Below are positions 18,697 to 27,140 of a stretch of 32,466 nt of DNA, one piece after another; the stretch's first letter is position 1; each line of letters opens with the position of its first letter. Position numbers and translations under genes: made by a program. This DNA is from JBBAFS01 sp041655255. Its GTDB lineage: Bacteria > Spirochaetota > Spirochaetia > Sphaerochaetales > Sphaerochaetaceae. A model generated the notes under the pieces. It searched no databases and was not told where the DNA came from. It saw nothing but the letters and a program-made list of their open reading frames with translations. The stretch spans positions 1 to 32,466 of the forward strand of contig JBBAFS010000010.1 of assembly GCA_041655255.1 (NCBI GenBank), written 5' to 3'.

Positions 18697-20430
18697 ATGA
18701 CAATTGATTTACAAAAACGCCTCATCGACGTTGCTATGAAACGAAGAGTTGCAGATTATGTGATTACCAATGCCAATGTTGTCGATGTCTATAATGGAAA
18801 GATCATGCAAAAAGATGTCGCCATAGTCGACTCCTATATCGCAGCTATTGGAGATCATTATGAAGGGAAGCACACCTACGATGCCAAAGGAAACTACCTG
18901 ATCCCCGGTCTTATAGACGCTCATGTCCATATAGAATCCTCTTTAGTCGATCCCGTCAGTTTTGGTCACCTCTTATTAGCTCGTGGAACAACCACAGCAG
19001 TGTGTGACCCTCATGAAATATGTAATGTGGCGGGAATAGAGGCACTCGATTTTATGGTCGAAAGTTCTCAAAAAAGCCAACTCTCTTTTTTCTTTATGGT
19101 CCCCTCTTGTGTCCCTTCTACCTCTTTTGAACACTCTGGTGCGACTATTGATGCAAAGAGTATTGCATCTCGAATAACACAATCTCACGTTCTTGGTCTT
19201 GGAGAGATGATGGATATGCAAGGGGTAATTGAAGCTCAACCTTCTATCTTAGAAAAACTACATGTTGCCCACAGTGAAGGAAAAGTGATTGATGGACATG
19301 GACCAAGTTTAACCAAAGAGCACTTACAAGCATTTATCACCAGTGGGATTATGACCGATCATGAGTGTACAACACCACAAGAGGTCACTGAACGCATTGA
19401 AAGTGGTATGTATGTACTACTAAGAGAAGGTTCAGCAAGTAGTGATTTACGAGCCTTACTTCCTGCTGTGACCTCTTTTAACAGTCGTCGTTGTATGTTT
19501 TGTACCGACGATCGCCAAGTTAAATCGATTATTGAAGAGGGACACATAGATAACCATCTTCGTATTGCTGTACAAGAGGGGATTGATCCCATTGAGGCGA
19601 TTCGTATGGCCTCACTGAATGCTGCTGAAGCGTATCGTTTAAGTGATCGTGGTGCAATTGCCCCTGCCAAACGGGCAGATTTGGTGCTTGTGAATAACCT
19701 TACAGATTTCAGTGTCGAAGATGTCTTTGTTGGTGGAGTGCTCTACAAAAAGCCAACAACACACACACCAATGAGCATTCCTACTCACATCGAAGGGAAG
19801 ATCTACATTGGGCCCATTGATGAAGAAGACTTTGCTCTTCATCTCTCATCAAACAACGTACGAGTGATTGGCTTGGAGGGGAGTTCTTTAGTAACCACTC
19901 ATCTTACAACTCACGTAACACGAGATGATCATAACCGATGGGTGTATCAAAAAGATGAAGATATTGTGAAACTTGCAGTGATTGAACGTCACCATGCTAC
20001 CGGTAATAAAGCTTTAGCACTGTTGCAAGGGTATGGCCTTAAAGATGGAGCAATAGCTCTTACTATCGCCCACGACTCACACAATGTCATTATTGCAGGA
20101 ACCAGTGACAAAGAGATGTTTATAGCCTTAGAAGCTCTTAAAAAGATTCATGGAGGGATAGTGATGGTCCATAACAATACCGTCATTGAGACTCTCTCTT
20201 TACCCATTGCGGGGTTAATGACCAACGAAGGATCAGATCATGTGTTACAAAAGCTAGAAGTGATGTATGAAAAAGCCTTTTCATTATTACAGGTTTCTCA
20301 TAAGGTCGATCCATTTATGACATTAAGTTTTATGGCACTACCTGTGATTCCATCACTGAAGGTTACTGATATGGGGTTATTTGATGTCGATTCTTACTCA
20401 TTTGTTCCCATTGAAGTTGACGAGAAATAA
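18697..20430 (+). CDS. ade: Adenine deaminase
   Basis: A 577-residue amidohydrolase-superfamily enzyme of the Ade type, the usual size. Metal ligands are visible in IPGLIDAHVHIESS, followed by the CDPHEI motif near 105, GLGEMMD near 167, IDGHGP near 197 and CTDDRQ near 270. The C-terminal Ade domain includes TIAHDSHNVIIAGT. It converts adenine to hypoxanthine with release of ammonia. AAAGGAG lies before the ATG. It ends at a bidirectional terminator facing a purine permease gene, so uptake and first-step salvage are neighbours though on opposite strands. No purine riboswitch is visible upstream. A small inverted repeat (AGAGT-AC-ACTCT) lies at 18635-18646. Confidence 0.95.
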   Translation: MTIDLQKRLIDVAMKRRVADYVITNANVVDVYNGKIMQKDVAIVDSYIAAIGDHYEGKHTYDAKGNYLIPGLIDAHVHIESSLVDPVSFGHLLLARGTTTAVCDPHEICNVAGIEALDFMVESSQKSQLSFFFMVPSCVPSTSFEHSGATIDAKSIASRITQSHVLGLGEMMDMQGVIEAQPSILEKLHVAHSEGKVIDGHGPSLTKEHLQAFITSGIMTDHECTTPQEVTERIESGMYVLLREGSASSDLRALLPAVTSFNSRRCMFCTDDRQVKSIIEEGHIDNHLRIAVQEGIDPIEAIRMASLNAAEAYRLSDRGAIAPAKRADLVLVNNLTDFSVEDVFVGGVLYKKPTTHTPMSIPTHIEGKIYIGPIDEEDFALHLSSNNVRVIGLEGSSLVTTHLTTHVTRDDHNRWVYQKDEDIVKLAVIERHHATGNKALALLQGYGLKDGAIALTIAHDSHNVIIAGTSDKEMFIALEALKKIHGGIVMVHNNTVIETLSLPIAGLMTNEGSDHVLQKLEVMYEKAFSLLQVSHKVDPFMTLSFMALPVIPSLKVTDMGLFDVDSYSFVPIEVDEK

Positions 20431-20441
20431 AGAACATAAAA

Positions 20442-20465
20442 AAAGAGGGTCAAACGACCCTCTTT
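20442..20465. terminator. Bidirectional terminator between ade and the purine permease
   Basis: A stem AAAGAGGGTC/GACCCTCTTT with loop AAAC. The plus side continues GTTCATTTC. The minus side runs into seven T, so it is stronger for the permease gene. Confidence 0.85.
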
Positions 20466-20481
20466 GTTCATTTCTGTGTTA

Positions 20482-21765
20482 TTAAGCAAAAAGTAATTTA
20501 ATTAAAAGAAGTACAGCAATGATAATCATCATTGGTGTAATTTCTTTATATTTCTTTGTAAACAACTTGAGGATAACCCAGCTTAATGCACCAAACATGA
20601 TACCGTTAGCAATTGAGTAGGAGGTAACCATGATAAGGATGGTTAAGAAAGCAGGAAGACCTTCAGTAGCATCTTCAAACTCAATATCTTTAACAGGGGT
20701 AATCATAAACAGTCCAACTAAGATAAGAGCTGGAGCAGTTGCTGCACCTGGAATTGATAAAAAGAGTGGAGAGAAGAATAGTGAAACAAGGAATAAAAGA
20801 CCAACAACTAAAGAGGTAAGACCTGTTCGTCCACCTTCAGCAACACCTGCAGAACTCTCTACGTAGGTTGTTACTGTAGAAGTTCCTAACATAGCTCCAA
20901 CAGTTGTTCCAATAGCGTCGGCAAAAAGAGCCTCTTTAACCATTGGAATTGATCCATCTTTTTCCATCATATTTGCTTTTGTAGCACAACCAATGAGCGT
21001 TCCAACGGTGTCAAACATATCGACAAATAAGAATGTAAAGATAATAACGATCATATCGATGGTGAACATATCTTTAAATGAGAATTGCATGAATGTTGGG
21101 GCTAAGGAAGGAGGAAGGAAAGAACCACCGGCCCAGGAAGTAACTTTCATTGGAATACCAACAATAGTGGTAAGAACAATACCAATGAGTAAAGCACCAC
21201 GAACTTTAAATCCAACTAAGATGGCAGTAATAAGAAGACCTAAAATAGCGAGTAGGGCATCACCTTTGAGGACATCACCAAGTTCAACTAACGTAGCACC
21301 ACCAACAATAACTCCAGCGTTTTGCAATCCGATGAATGCAATAAACAATCCAATACCAACGCTGATAGCTTTTTTAACGTTAGCGGGAATCGAATTGACA
21401 ATAGCTTCACGAATATTAAGAGCTGTGAGTGCTATAAAGATGATTCCTTCGATGAAGACGGCTGTTAAAGCCTGTTGCCACGAATACCCCATGGTAATGA
21501 CAACTGTGTAAGCAAAAAATGCGTTTAATCCCATTCCCGGAGCAAGAGCAAAGGGGAGATTCGCCAGAAATGCCATCACCAATGTTGCGATTGCTGATGC
21601 TAAAGCGGTAGCTGTAAAAACAGCACCAAAGTCCATTCCTGCATCACTCAAAATGAGTGGGTTCACGATGAGAATGTAAGCCATAGTCAGAAACGTTGTT
21701 ACTCCTGCAACGACTTCTGTTCGGACATTCGTTTTGTGTGCCGAGAGTTTAAATAGTTTTTCCAT
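20482..21765 (-). CDS. Purine permease, AzgA/PbuG (NCS2) family
   Basis: A 427-residue inner-membrane transporter with about 12-14 helices. The first helix segment VVAGVTTFLTMAYILIVNP and the APGMGLNAFFAY motif are hallmarks of the AzgA-like adenine/guanine/hypoxanthine permeases. The motifs FLFVDMFDTVGTL and GTSTVTTYVESSAGVAEGGR that form the substrate site follow. It imports purine bases with protons. Pairing with adenine deaminase across a shared terminator suggests adenine or hypoxanthine as the substrate, but this is inference. ATG at 21765 with AAGGAG. A TATAAT box lies upstream near 21807. Confidence 0.93.
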   Translation of the reverse strand: MEKLFKLSAHKTNVRTEVVAGVTTFLTMAYILIVNPLILSDAGMDFGAVFTATALASAIATLVMAFLANLPFALAPGMGLNAFFAYTVVITMGYSWQQALTAVFIEGIIFIALTALNIREAIVNSIPANVKKAISVGIGLFIAFIGLQNAGVIVGGATLVELGDVLKGDALLAILGLLITAILVGFKVRGALLIGIVLTTIVGIPMKVTSWAGGSFLPPSLAPTFMQFSFKDMFTIDMIVIIFTFLFVDMFDTVGTLIGCATKANMMEKDGSIPMVKEALFADAIGTTVGAMLGTSTVTTYVESSAGVAEGGRTGLTSLVVGLLFLVSLFFSPLFLSIPGAATAPALILVGLFMITPVKDIEFEDATEGLPAFLTILIMVTSYSIANGIMFGALSWVILKLFTKKYKEITPMMIIIAVLLLIKLLFA

Positions 21766-22093
21766 TTTGTTTTGACTCCTTCACAATGGATACTTCGATT
21801 TGGTGATTATATCGAGTTGCTTTTAAAATGTATAGATAAACACCAATAATTCACTAAATAGGGAAGTTCGTGAATAAACATACCTAAAAAGGGGAAAACT
21901 ATGCAAAAATATTACTTAAAGGAGAAGATGTATCTCTTTTTTTCATATCTTCTTGAGAGAAAATATGAAGTATGTCTACCATACCTATCACGTTGAGAAA
22001 AAAAGGTTTTTTCACTGTTGCATTCTCAAAGCAATTGCACCACGATAGGATGGTACACAACGAGAACCAATTCTACATGAAAGAGGATTATGA
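21766..22093. other. 328-base intergenic region between divergent genes
   Basis: It holds a TATAAT box for the minus-strand permease (about 21803-21808, poor -35 TATACA) and short AT-rich inverted repeats (GTATG/CATAC near 21970, GAAAAAA/TTTTTTC near 21997). I see no ORF with a ribosome site, no purine riboswitch core and no tRNA. A promoter for the plus-strand gene at 22094 must be here but I cannot place it. Confidence 0.6.
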
Positions 22094-22999
22094 GTGTTAT
22101 TACATTATAGATCGTTACACGATTTGACGAGCGATATCGCAAAAAATATCCATAAAGTACAACAACAAGACTTTGATTTAATTGTCGGCATTCCCCGTAG
22201 TGGTATGATCCCAGCTTATACCATCGCCCTTTATTTAAATGTCAATGTGACTGACGTTGATGGGTTAATTCATAACCACCTCCTACAAAAGGGGAAAACT
22301 CGCAGTCCCAAACACAACATCGTCGCACCTCAAGATGCCAAGCGTATTTTATTAGTCGACGATAGTATTTTTACAGGGACATCTTTAGTTGAACTTGTAG
22401 AGAGTTTTGAACCCTCTTTAAGAGAAAAAATAACCACCTGTGCAATCTACTCAACTCATAAAAAGCGGGATGATATCGACATCTACTTTGAGTATGTTCC
22501 CAATCCTCGTGCTTTTGAGTGGAACATCTTCCACCGTGATATCTTACGTACCTCAGCAGTCTCAGTGGAAGGGGTGTTATGCACCCAAGAAGATTCAACT
22601 GTTTTAGAAGGGGAGAGTTATACTCACCACTTATCACATACACGACCTAATATGTTACCCACCTATACCATTAATACCCTGGTGAGTAACAAAAGTAGTG
22701 CCTACAAAGAAGAACTCAGCTCTTGGTTAGATAAACACAACATTCAATACAACAACCTCGTGATGTTAGATGTGCCAGCTAGCGAGAGTGTTGATCATAA
22801 AGCTCGTCTTTATAAAGAGAATAAAGAACTCACCATGTTCTTTGAATATGATGAGCGTGATGCCTTTGAGCTGTATAAAAAAACTAAAAAGTTTGTCTAT
22901 TTGGTCTCAAAGAGACAATTAATCAAACCTAATTCACTTGAGATGATACTTCACAACAAAGTTGCACTTAAAGGAATTCGAAAGAAGCGAACTCGCTAA
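22094..22999 (+). CDS. Phosphoribosyltransferase with C-terminal HAD-like domain
   Basis: 301 residues. The N-terminal 150 form a type I phosphoribosyltransferase domain: LIVGIPRSGMIPA, then the PRPP loop ILLVDDSIFTGTS near 90-102. From about 185 a second domain begins with RPNMLPTYTINTLVSN and contains WLDKHNIQYNNLVMLDVP and AFELYKKTKKFVYLVS. I remember this second half from two-domain proteins in polysaccharide loci, where it looks like a HAD-related module, but the catalytic Asp set is not evident. The substrate is unknown. A base-salvage role and a nucleotide-sugar role are both possible. The start is GTG with AGAGGA eight bases upstream; an ATG three bases before it is in another frame. 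Confidence 0.8.
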   Translation: MLLHYRSLHDLTSDIAKNIHKVQQQDFDLIVGIPRSGMIPAYTIALYLNVNVTDVDGLIHNHLLQKGKTRSPKHNIVAPQDAKRILLVDDSIFTGTSLVELVESFEPSLREKITTCAIYSTHKKRDDIDIYFEYVPNPRAFEWNIFHRDILRTSAVSVEGVLCTQEDSTVLEGESYTHHLSHTRPNMLPTYTINTLVSNKSSAYKEELSSWLDKHNIQYNNLVMLDVPASESVDHKARLYKENKELTMFFEYDERDAFELYKKTKKFVYLVSKRQLIKPNSLEMILHNKVALKGIRKKRTR

Positions 23000-23032
23000 G
23001 AGAGAGCCATTTGAGGTGGTAAGCTTGCATTA

Positions 23033-23062
23033 TTGAGGTGAAACAGAGTACTCTTTTATATC
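23033..23062 (+). promoter_or_regulatory. Promoter candidate of the proA operon
   Basis: TTGAGG at 23033-23038, then TATATC at 23057-23062 (18-base spacer). A perfect 10-bp palindrome AGAGTACTCT (23045-23054) sits in the spacer. Confidence 0.4.
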
Positions 23063-23079
23063 AGTAAGGAGTGATTCAC

Positions 23080-24387
23080 ATGGACCAGTTTCAATATATT
23101 AAAAAAGGACAAAGAGTCTTAGGAACAACTTCATTAGCACTTCGTAACGAGATGCTTGAAGCGATTGCTTCTGAACTTGAAAGTAGTGTTAAAGAGATAG
23201 AAGAGGCAAATAACAAAGATTTGCTTAAAGCTCAACAAGAGAACTTAGAGTTACCTCTTCAAAAAAGACTTCTTTTTAATAGTAAAAAAATCGCCTCTTC
23301 AGTTGAAGGAATTCGCCAAGTTGCCGCCTTAGCTGATCCTATTGGGAAAGTGAAAGAGCGCCGATTATTAGATACAGGATTGTTATTAGAACGAGTCGAT
23401 GTCCCCATTGGGACTATCGGTATGATCTTTGAATCTCGTCCTGATGCGCTAGTGCAAATTATCTCATTAGCTTTAAAAAGTGGAAACGGTATTGTAGTTA
23501 AAGGGGGCAGTGAAGCTCTTCAAACAAACACCACTTTGGTAGAGATTATTCGTCGTGCTTTACAAGACTTTAGTGTAGGAAGTGATTGGATTGTCCATCT
23601 CACTAGTCGTGAAGATGTGAGAAACATGTTAGAACTCGATCATATTATTGATCTTCTTATTCCACGAGGGTCAAATGAGTTTGTCCGTTATATCATGGAA
23701 AATACCCACATCCCAGTTCTTGGTCATGCCGATGGGATCTGTGCGATGTATATCGACAAAGAAGCCGATGTAAAGATGGCAGTAGAAGTAGCTACTGATG
23801 CTAAATGCCAATACCCAGCTGTGTGTAATGCTATTGAGACTCTATTAGTCCACTTTTCTGTGGCAAAAGAGTTTATCCCAGCTTTTAAAGAATCTACTAA
23901 GAAGTGGAATGTTGTTATTCATGGAGATAATGAGACTCAAAAACTCATTACATGTATCCCTACAACAGAAGAAGATTGGAAAAAAGAGTATTTAGATTAC
24001 GAAATTAATATCAAAGTAGTTGCATCAGCCGAAGAAGCTATTGATCATATCGCTCGCTACGGCTCCGGTCACACCGATGCTATTATTACTAACAATAAAG
24101 AGACAGCTCAACTTTTTTTACAAGAAGTCGATTCAGCTGATGTGTTTGTAAATTGTAGTACCCGATTTGCTGATGGTTTTAGATTTGGACTAGGGGCAGA
24201 AGTAGGGATCTCAACTCAGAAAATCCACGCACGAGGCCCAGTAGGATTAGAGGGCTTAGTGACTTCTAAGTGGATCTTAACTGGAGAGGGACACACTGTA
24301 ACCTCTTATGAAGAGGGTGAGAGACACTATCTTCATACCAACTTACCAATCGAAGGGAAGTCGATGATGGAAGGATCACTCTCATGA
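23080..24387 (+). CDS. proA: Gamma-glutamyl phosphate reductase
   Basis: A 435-residue aldehyde-dehydrogenase-fold enzyme. The catalytic cysteine is C249 in KCQYPAVCNAIETLLVH. NADPH-site motifs include VPIGTIGMIFESRPDA near 108-123 and the IPRGSNEFVR segment near 194. The C-terminal part ends with FGLGAEVGISTQKIHARGPVG. It reduces gamma-glutamyl phosphate to glutamate semialdehyde, the second step of proline synthesis. I use the ATG at 23080 with AAGGAG eight bases before. A GTG at 23071 would sit on the ribosome site. The stop overlaps the proB ATG by four bases. The order proA-proB reverses the usual proB-proA. Confidence 0.95.
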   Translation: MDQFQYIKKGQRVLGTTSLALRNEMLEAIASELESSVKEIEEANNKDLLKAQQENLELPLQKRLLFNSKKIASSVEGIRQVAALADPIGKVKERRLLDTGLLLERVDVPIGTIGMIFESRPDALVQIISLALKSGNGIVVKGGSEALQTNTTLVEIIRRALQDFSVGSDWIVHLTSREDVRNMLELDHIIDLLIPRGSNEFVRYIMENTHIPVLGHADGICAMYIDKEADVKMAVEVATDAKCQYPAVCNAIETLLVHFSVAKEFIPAFKESTKKWNVVIHGDNETQKLITCIPTTEEDWKKEYLDYEINIKVVASAEEAIDHIARYGSGHTDAIITNNKETAQLFLQEVDSADVFVNCSTRFADGFRFGLGAEVGISTQKIHARGPVGLEGLVTSKWILTGEGHTVTSYEEGERHYLHTNLPIEGKSMMEGSLS

Positions 24388-25493
24388 GACGAGGAATTCA
24401 CAACGTCCGCCGAATTGTTGTGAAAGTTGGCACTAACTTACTCAGTAGTGCCGATGGGATAGATCGACTTCGCATCGATGCTATCGTTGAAGATATTGCC
24501 GCTTTAAGAGAAAAAGGGGTCGATCTTATTTTAGTCTCATCAGGTGCCATAGGCTTAGGGGCGAAAGAACTCAAGAAAAAAGCCCCTATAAAGCAAGTCG
24601 CCTTACGCCAAGCGTGCGCCTCAATTGGACAACCAATTTTAATGAGTCACTACCGTGATTCGTTTAAAAAACATGATTTAATTTGCTCTCAAGTACTTAT
24701 TACCCGTAGTGAACTAAGTGATCGTAAAACATTTGTCAATCTTCGTAATTCGGTAGATGCCTTATTTGATTTACACGTCATTCCTGTCTTTAATGAAAAT
24801 GATGCCGTCAGTACTGCCGAAATTGGTTCTGCCTTTGGTGATAACGATCGAATGAGTGCCCTTGTGGCGAGTAAAATTGATGCCGATTTACTCATTATTC
24901 TTACGGATATCGATGGGCTGTATGATAAAAAGCCAACCAAAGGGAATAAAGGGCAACTACTGAAGGAAGTTGAAACGATTGATGAGACGATTATGAGTTA
25001 TGCAGGAACCGCAGGGTCCTCATTTGCCACTGGCGGAATGAAGACTAAGTTACTTGCAGCAAAGATTGCTTCAACAGCGGGGTGTGCCACTATTATCGCC
25101 AGTGGGTATGAAAAAGATATTCTTCAACGCCTGTATAGTGGAGAACCACTTGGGACCTATATCCACGCTCATAAACAACTCAATCAACGTTCTAGGTGGA
25201 TTGTTCACTCTTCGGCTAAAGGGTGCATCCGTATTGATGAAGGGGCAGTGAAAGCTTTACGAAATCATAAAAGTCTACTTCCTTCAGGAGTGTTGGGAGT
25301 AGAGGGAGTGTTTCATGCAGGGGATGTGGTGATGATTAACGACGTTGCAAAAGCTGTCCCTTATTACGATAGCGCTACTATCAGTGCTGTAGCAGGCCTA
25401 CAAAGTAAAGATATTACCATTGAACGGGAGAAAGGGAAAATTGATGTCCTCTTTAGACCAGAGGATATTGTATTTTTAGATTATGAAAAGTAG
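24384..25493 (+). CDS. proB: Glutamate 5-kinase with PUA domain
   Basis: 369 residues. The amino-acid-kinase domain starts with RIVVKVGTNLL, then LVSSGAIGLGAKEL, FNENDAVS, and the GDNDRMSALVA and GGMKTKLLAAKIA motifs. A C-terminal PUA domain covers about 275-369, the long form of ProB. It phosphorylates glutamate at the gamma carboxyl, the first and usually proline-inhibited step. It overlaps proA by four bases (ATGA) and the next gene by 11 bases, so the run is strongly coupled. Confidence 0.95.
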   Translation: MRRGIHNVRRIVVKVGTNLLSSADGIDRLRIDAIVEDIAALREKGVDLILVSSGAIGLGAKELKKKAPIKQVALRQACASIGQPILMSHYRDSFKKHDLICSQVLITRSELSDRKTFVNLRNSVDALFDLHVIPVFNENDAVSTAEIGSAFGDNDRMSALVASKIDADLLIILTDIDGLYDKKPTKGNKGQLLKEVETIDETIMSYAGTAGSSFATGGMKTKLLAAKIASTAGCATIIASGYEKDILQRLYSGEPLGTYIHAHKQLNQRSRWIVHSSAKGCIRIDEGAVKALRNHKSLLPSGVLGVEGVFHAGDVVMINDVAKAVPYYDSATISAVAGLQSKDITIEREKGKIDVLFRPEDIVFLDYEK

Positions 25494-26391
25494 TTATCAG
25501 CTATTTCATCGAACACAAGATATTGGAAAACGAATCCAATTACTCCATCGTCGAGAGACACTCTCAATTGGTGTCATAGCTACTGAAAGCGATGAGGATC
25601 TTGTTGCCTCATTATCCCAAATTCGCCTCGATTATGAGAAGTGGAACTTATATGTGTTGATGCACCGTGAACAAGGGGCGATTAATCAACTCAGAGAAGA
25701 TTTCCCCGATTTCTCTTTCATTGTCTTTAGTGAAGCGGCCTCCTTTGGAGCTATGGTCAATGTCTTAGCCGATGAGTGTTTCACCAGCTACTTCTTTTTA
25801 AGTCGAACCGATGTGAGTTGTTCACATTTTTCTGAACAAGAGGTGGTCGACTTTTTCCACCAATGGGAAAAACCTGCTGTGGTTGTCCCTCTGTTATACA
25901 ATCGCCTTCACGAAAAACTTCCTGCCATCTCGGTCCCTTTTAAACGAGGGCATCTTTTGGACCCTCTTTCGTTTATCCCTACCATGGAAGTAGAGCGGAC
26001 CTTATACCCATTTTTAGGCCTTGGATTTTACGATCGAGCCCTCTTTCAAAGAGTCAGAGGTTTTGATGAACTCATTGGTAGTGAATATTGGCAATTGCTC
26101 GATTTTGGCTTGAGATGTAATTTATATGGGTATCAGATTCTCAGTTTTCCTCACATGCAATGTACCTTTAATGATCGTCAATTCATTATAGAAAACCGCT
26201 CGTTTGTCGAAGGGATGAATAGAGTACACACCAAAGCGTTAGGGGTAAAACAGGTGAAGGGAAAAAACTATCTCTCTAAAGCGGGGAAATATAAAGAGCC
26301 ACATCTAGCTAAAGAGATGCAAAAAAAGTTAGCCCTCTATCGATATGATTTTCAACTGCTTCTACGCTCATGGCCTCAACCAAAGGAGTAA
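25483..26391 (+). CDS. Glycosyltransferase-like protein, GT2/GT-A type
   Basis: 302 residues. The first part has the strand-helix order of a GT-A nucleotide-sugar domain (LSIGVIATESDEDLVASLSQI, LYVLMHREQGAI, SYFFLSRTDV; the last could be the acidic metal motif). The segment GFYDRALFQRVRGFDELIG around 183-201, followed by YWQLLDFGLRCNLYGY, is the acceptor-side signature common in GT2 enzymes. It is cytosolic with no membrane helix. It starts inside the end of proB, which may couple its translation to proline synthesis, and is followed within six bases by an exported cell-wall amidase. The sugar substrate is unknown. The call is by pattern, not by a named family. Confidence 0.68.
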   Translation: MKSSYQLFHRTQDIGKRIQLLHRRETLSIGVIATESDEDLVASLSQIRLDYEKWNLYVLMHREQGAINQLREDFPDFSFIVFSEAASFGAMVNVLADECFTSYFFLSRTDVSCSHFSEQEVVDFFHQWEKPAVVVPLLYNRLHEKLPAISVPFKRGHLLDPLSFIPTMEVERTLYPFLGLGFYDRALFQRVRGFDELIGSEYWQLLDFGLRCNLYGYQILSFPHMQCTFNDRQFIIENRSFVEGMNRVHTKALGVKQVKGKNYLSKAGKYKEPHLAKEMQKKLALYRYDFQLLLRSWPQPKE

Positions 26392-26396
26392 GAATA

Positions 26397-27140
26397 GTGA
26401 AACGCTTTAGTGTTGTACTTTTATTGTTACTACTCTCTCTCTCTTTGTTCAGTACTCCTTTTGAGTTACCTGTCTCTACGGTAATCATAGACCCCGGTCA
26501 TGGAGGCTCAGATCCTGGAGCTGTTGAGGCCCCCTTACAAGAGAAAGATATCACCTTAGAACTTAGTGTGATGGTGAAAGAGGTATTAGAGAGTCATAAC
26601 GTAGAAGTGATTCTCACTCGAAGTGATGATACATATCTCTCTTTGGCAGATCGAGCTTTTATAGCCTCATCATATAACCCAAACAAAGATACCAGTTCTA
26701 TTTTTGTCTCTATTCATGTGAACTCTTCACACCAACAAGAGGCAAACGGTATTGAACTACTGGTGAAACATGCCTCTAAAAAAGTGAATTTTCTCTCTCC
26801 TACGATGCCACTGTGGAAACTCGTCCGTTATAGCCCATACCGGTCAAGTGAACTTCTCTCTTCGTTGCAGCAACAAAGTGTCTTGTTAGCCACTCAGTTA
26901 GAACAAGAGTTAGTCACCCAATTCCCCTCTCAAAAGTTTCGTGGAATTAAAGAGCAAGATGTATGGGTCTTAAATGCCAGTGAAGTACCCTCAGTACTTG
27001 TGGAAGTGGGATTTTTAAGTAACAAGTTAGAGCGAGAACTCTTAAGTGATCCTTTTTATAAAAAGAGGATGGCTTACACTATTGCCCAAGGGATCCTTGG
27101 GTATATTACTGATCACTCATCTTCTGGCGACCCTCAATAA
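26397..27140 (+). CDS. N-acetylmuramoyl-L-alanine amidase, exported
   Basis: 247 residues. An N-terminal signal peptide (RFSVVLLLLLLSLSLFS) is followed by an Amidase_3 domain. Zinc ligands are H35 in DPGHGGSDPGA, E49, and H107 in SIHVNSS, and the catalytic Glu is E203 in VEVGFLSN. It cleaves the bond between MurNAc and L-alanine in peptidoglycan outside the cytoplasmic membrane, for daughter-cell separation or turnover. No SPOR or LysM targeting domain. I use the GTG at 26397, eight bases after AAAGGAG. An earlier in-frame ATG at 26370 lies inside the upstream gene and before the ribosome site. The 3' end overlaps convergent pncB by 35 bases. Confidence 0.92.
   Translation: MKRFSVVLLLLLLSLSLFSTPFELPVSTVIIDPGHGGSDPGAVEAPLQEKDITLELSVMVKEVLESHNVEVILTRSDDTYLSLADRAFIASSYNPNKDTSSIFVSIHVNSSHQQEANGIELLVKHASKKVNFLSPTMPLWKLVRYSPYRSSELLSSLQQQSVLLATQLEQELVTQFPSQKFRGIKEQDVWVLNASEVPSVLVEVGFLSNKLERELLSDPFYKKRMAYTIAQGILGYITDHSSSGDPQ

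Noticed and set aside
20993..21511. 172-residue plus-strand ORF inside the purine permease gene
   Set aside because: It is the antisense of a hydrophobic membrane-protein gene, has no ribosome site and no recognisable motif.
21766..22093. Purine riboswitch before the purine permease
   Set aside because: The conserved core and its two loops of purine riboswitches are not found on the minus strand. Only a -10 box and short AT-rich repeats are visible.
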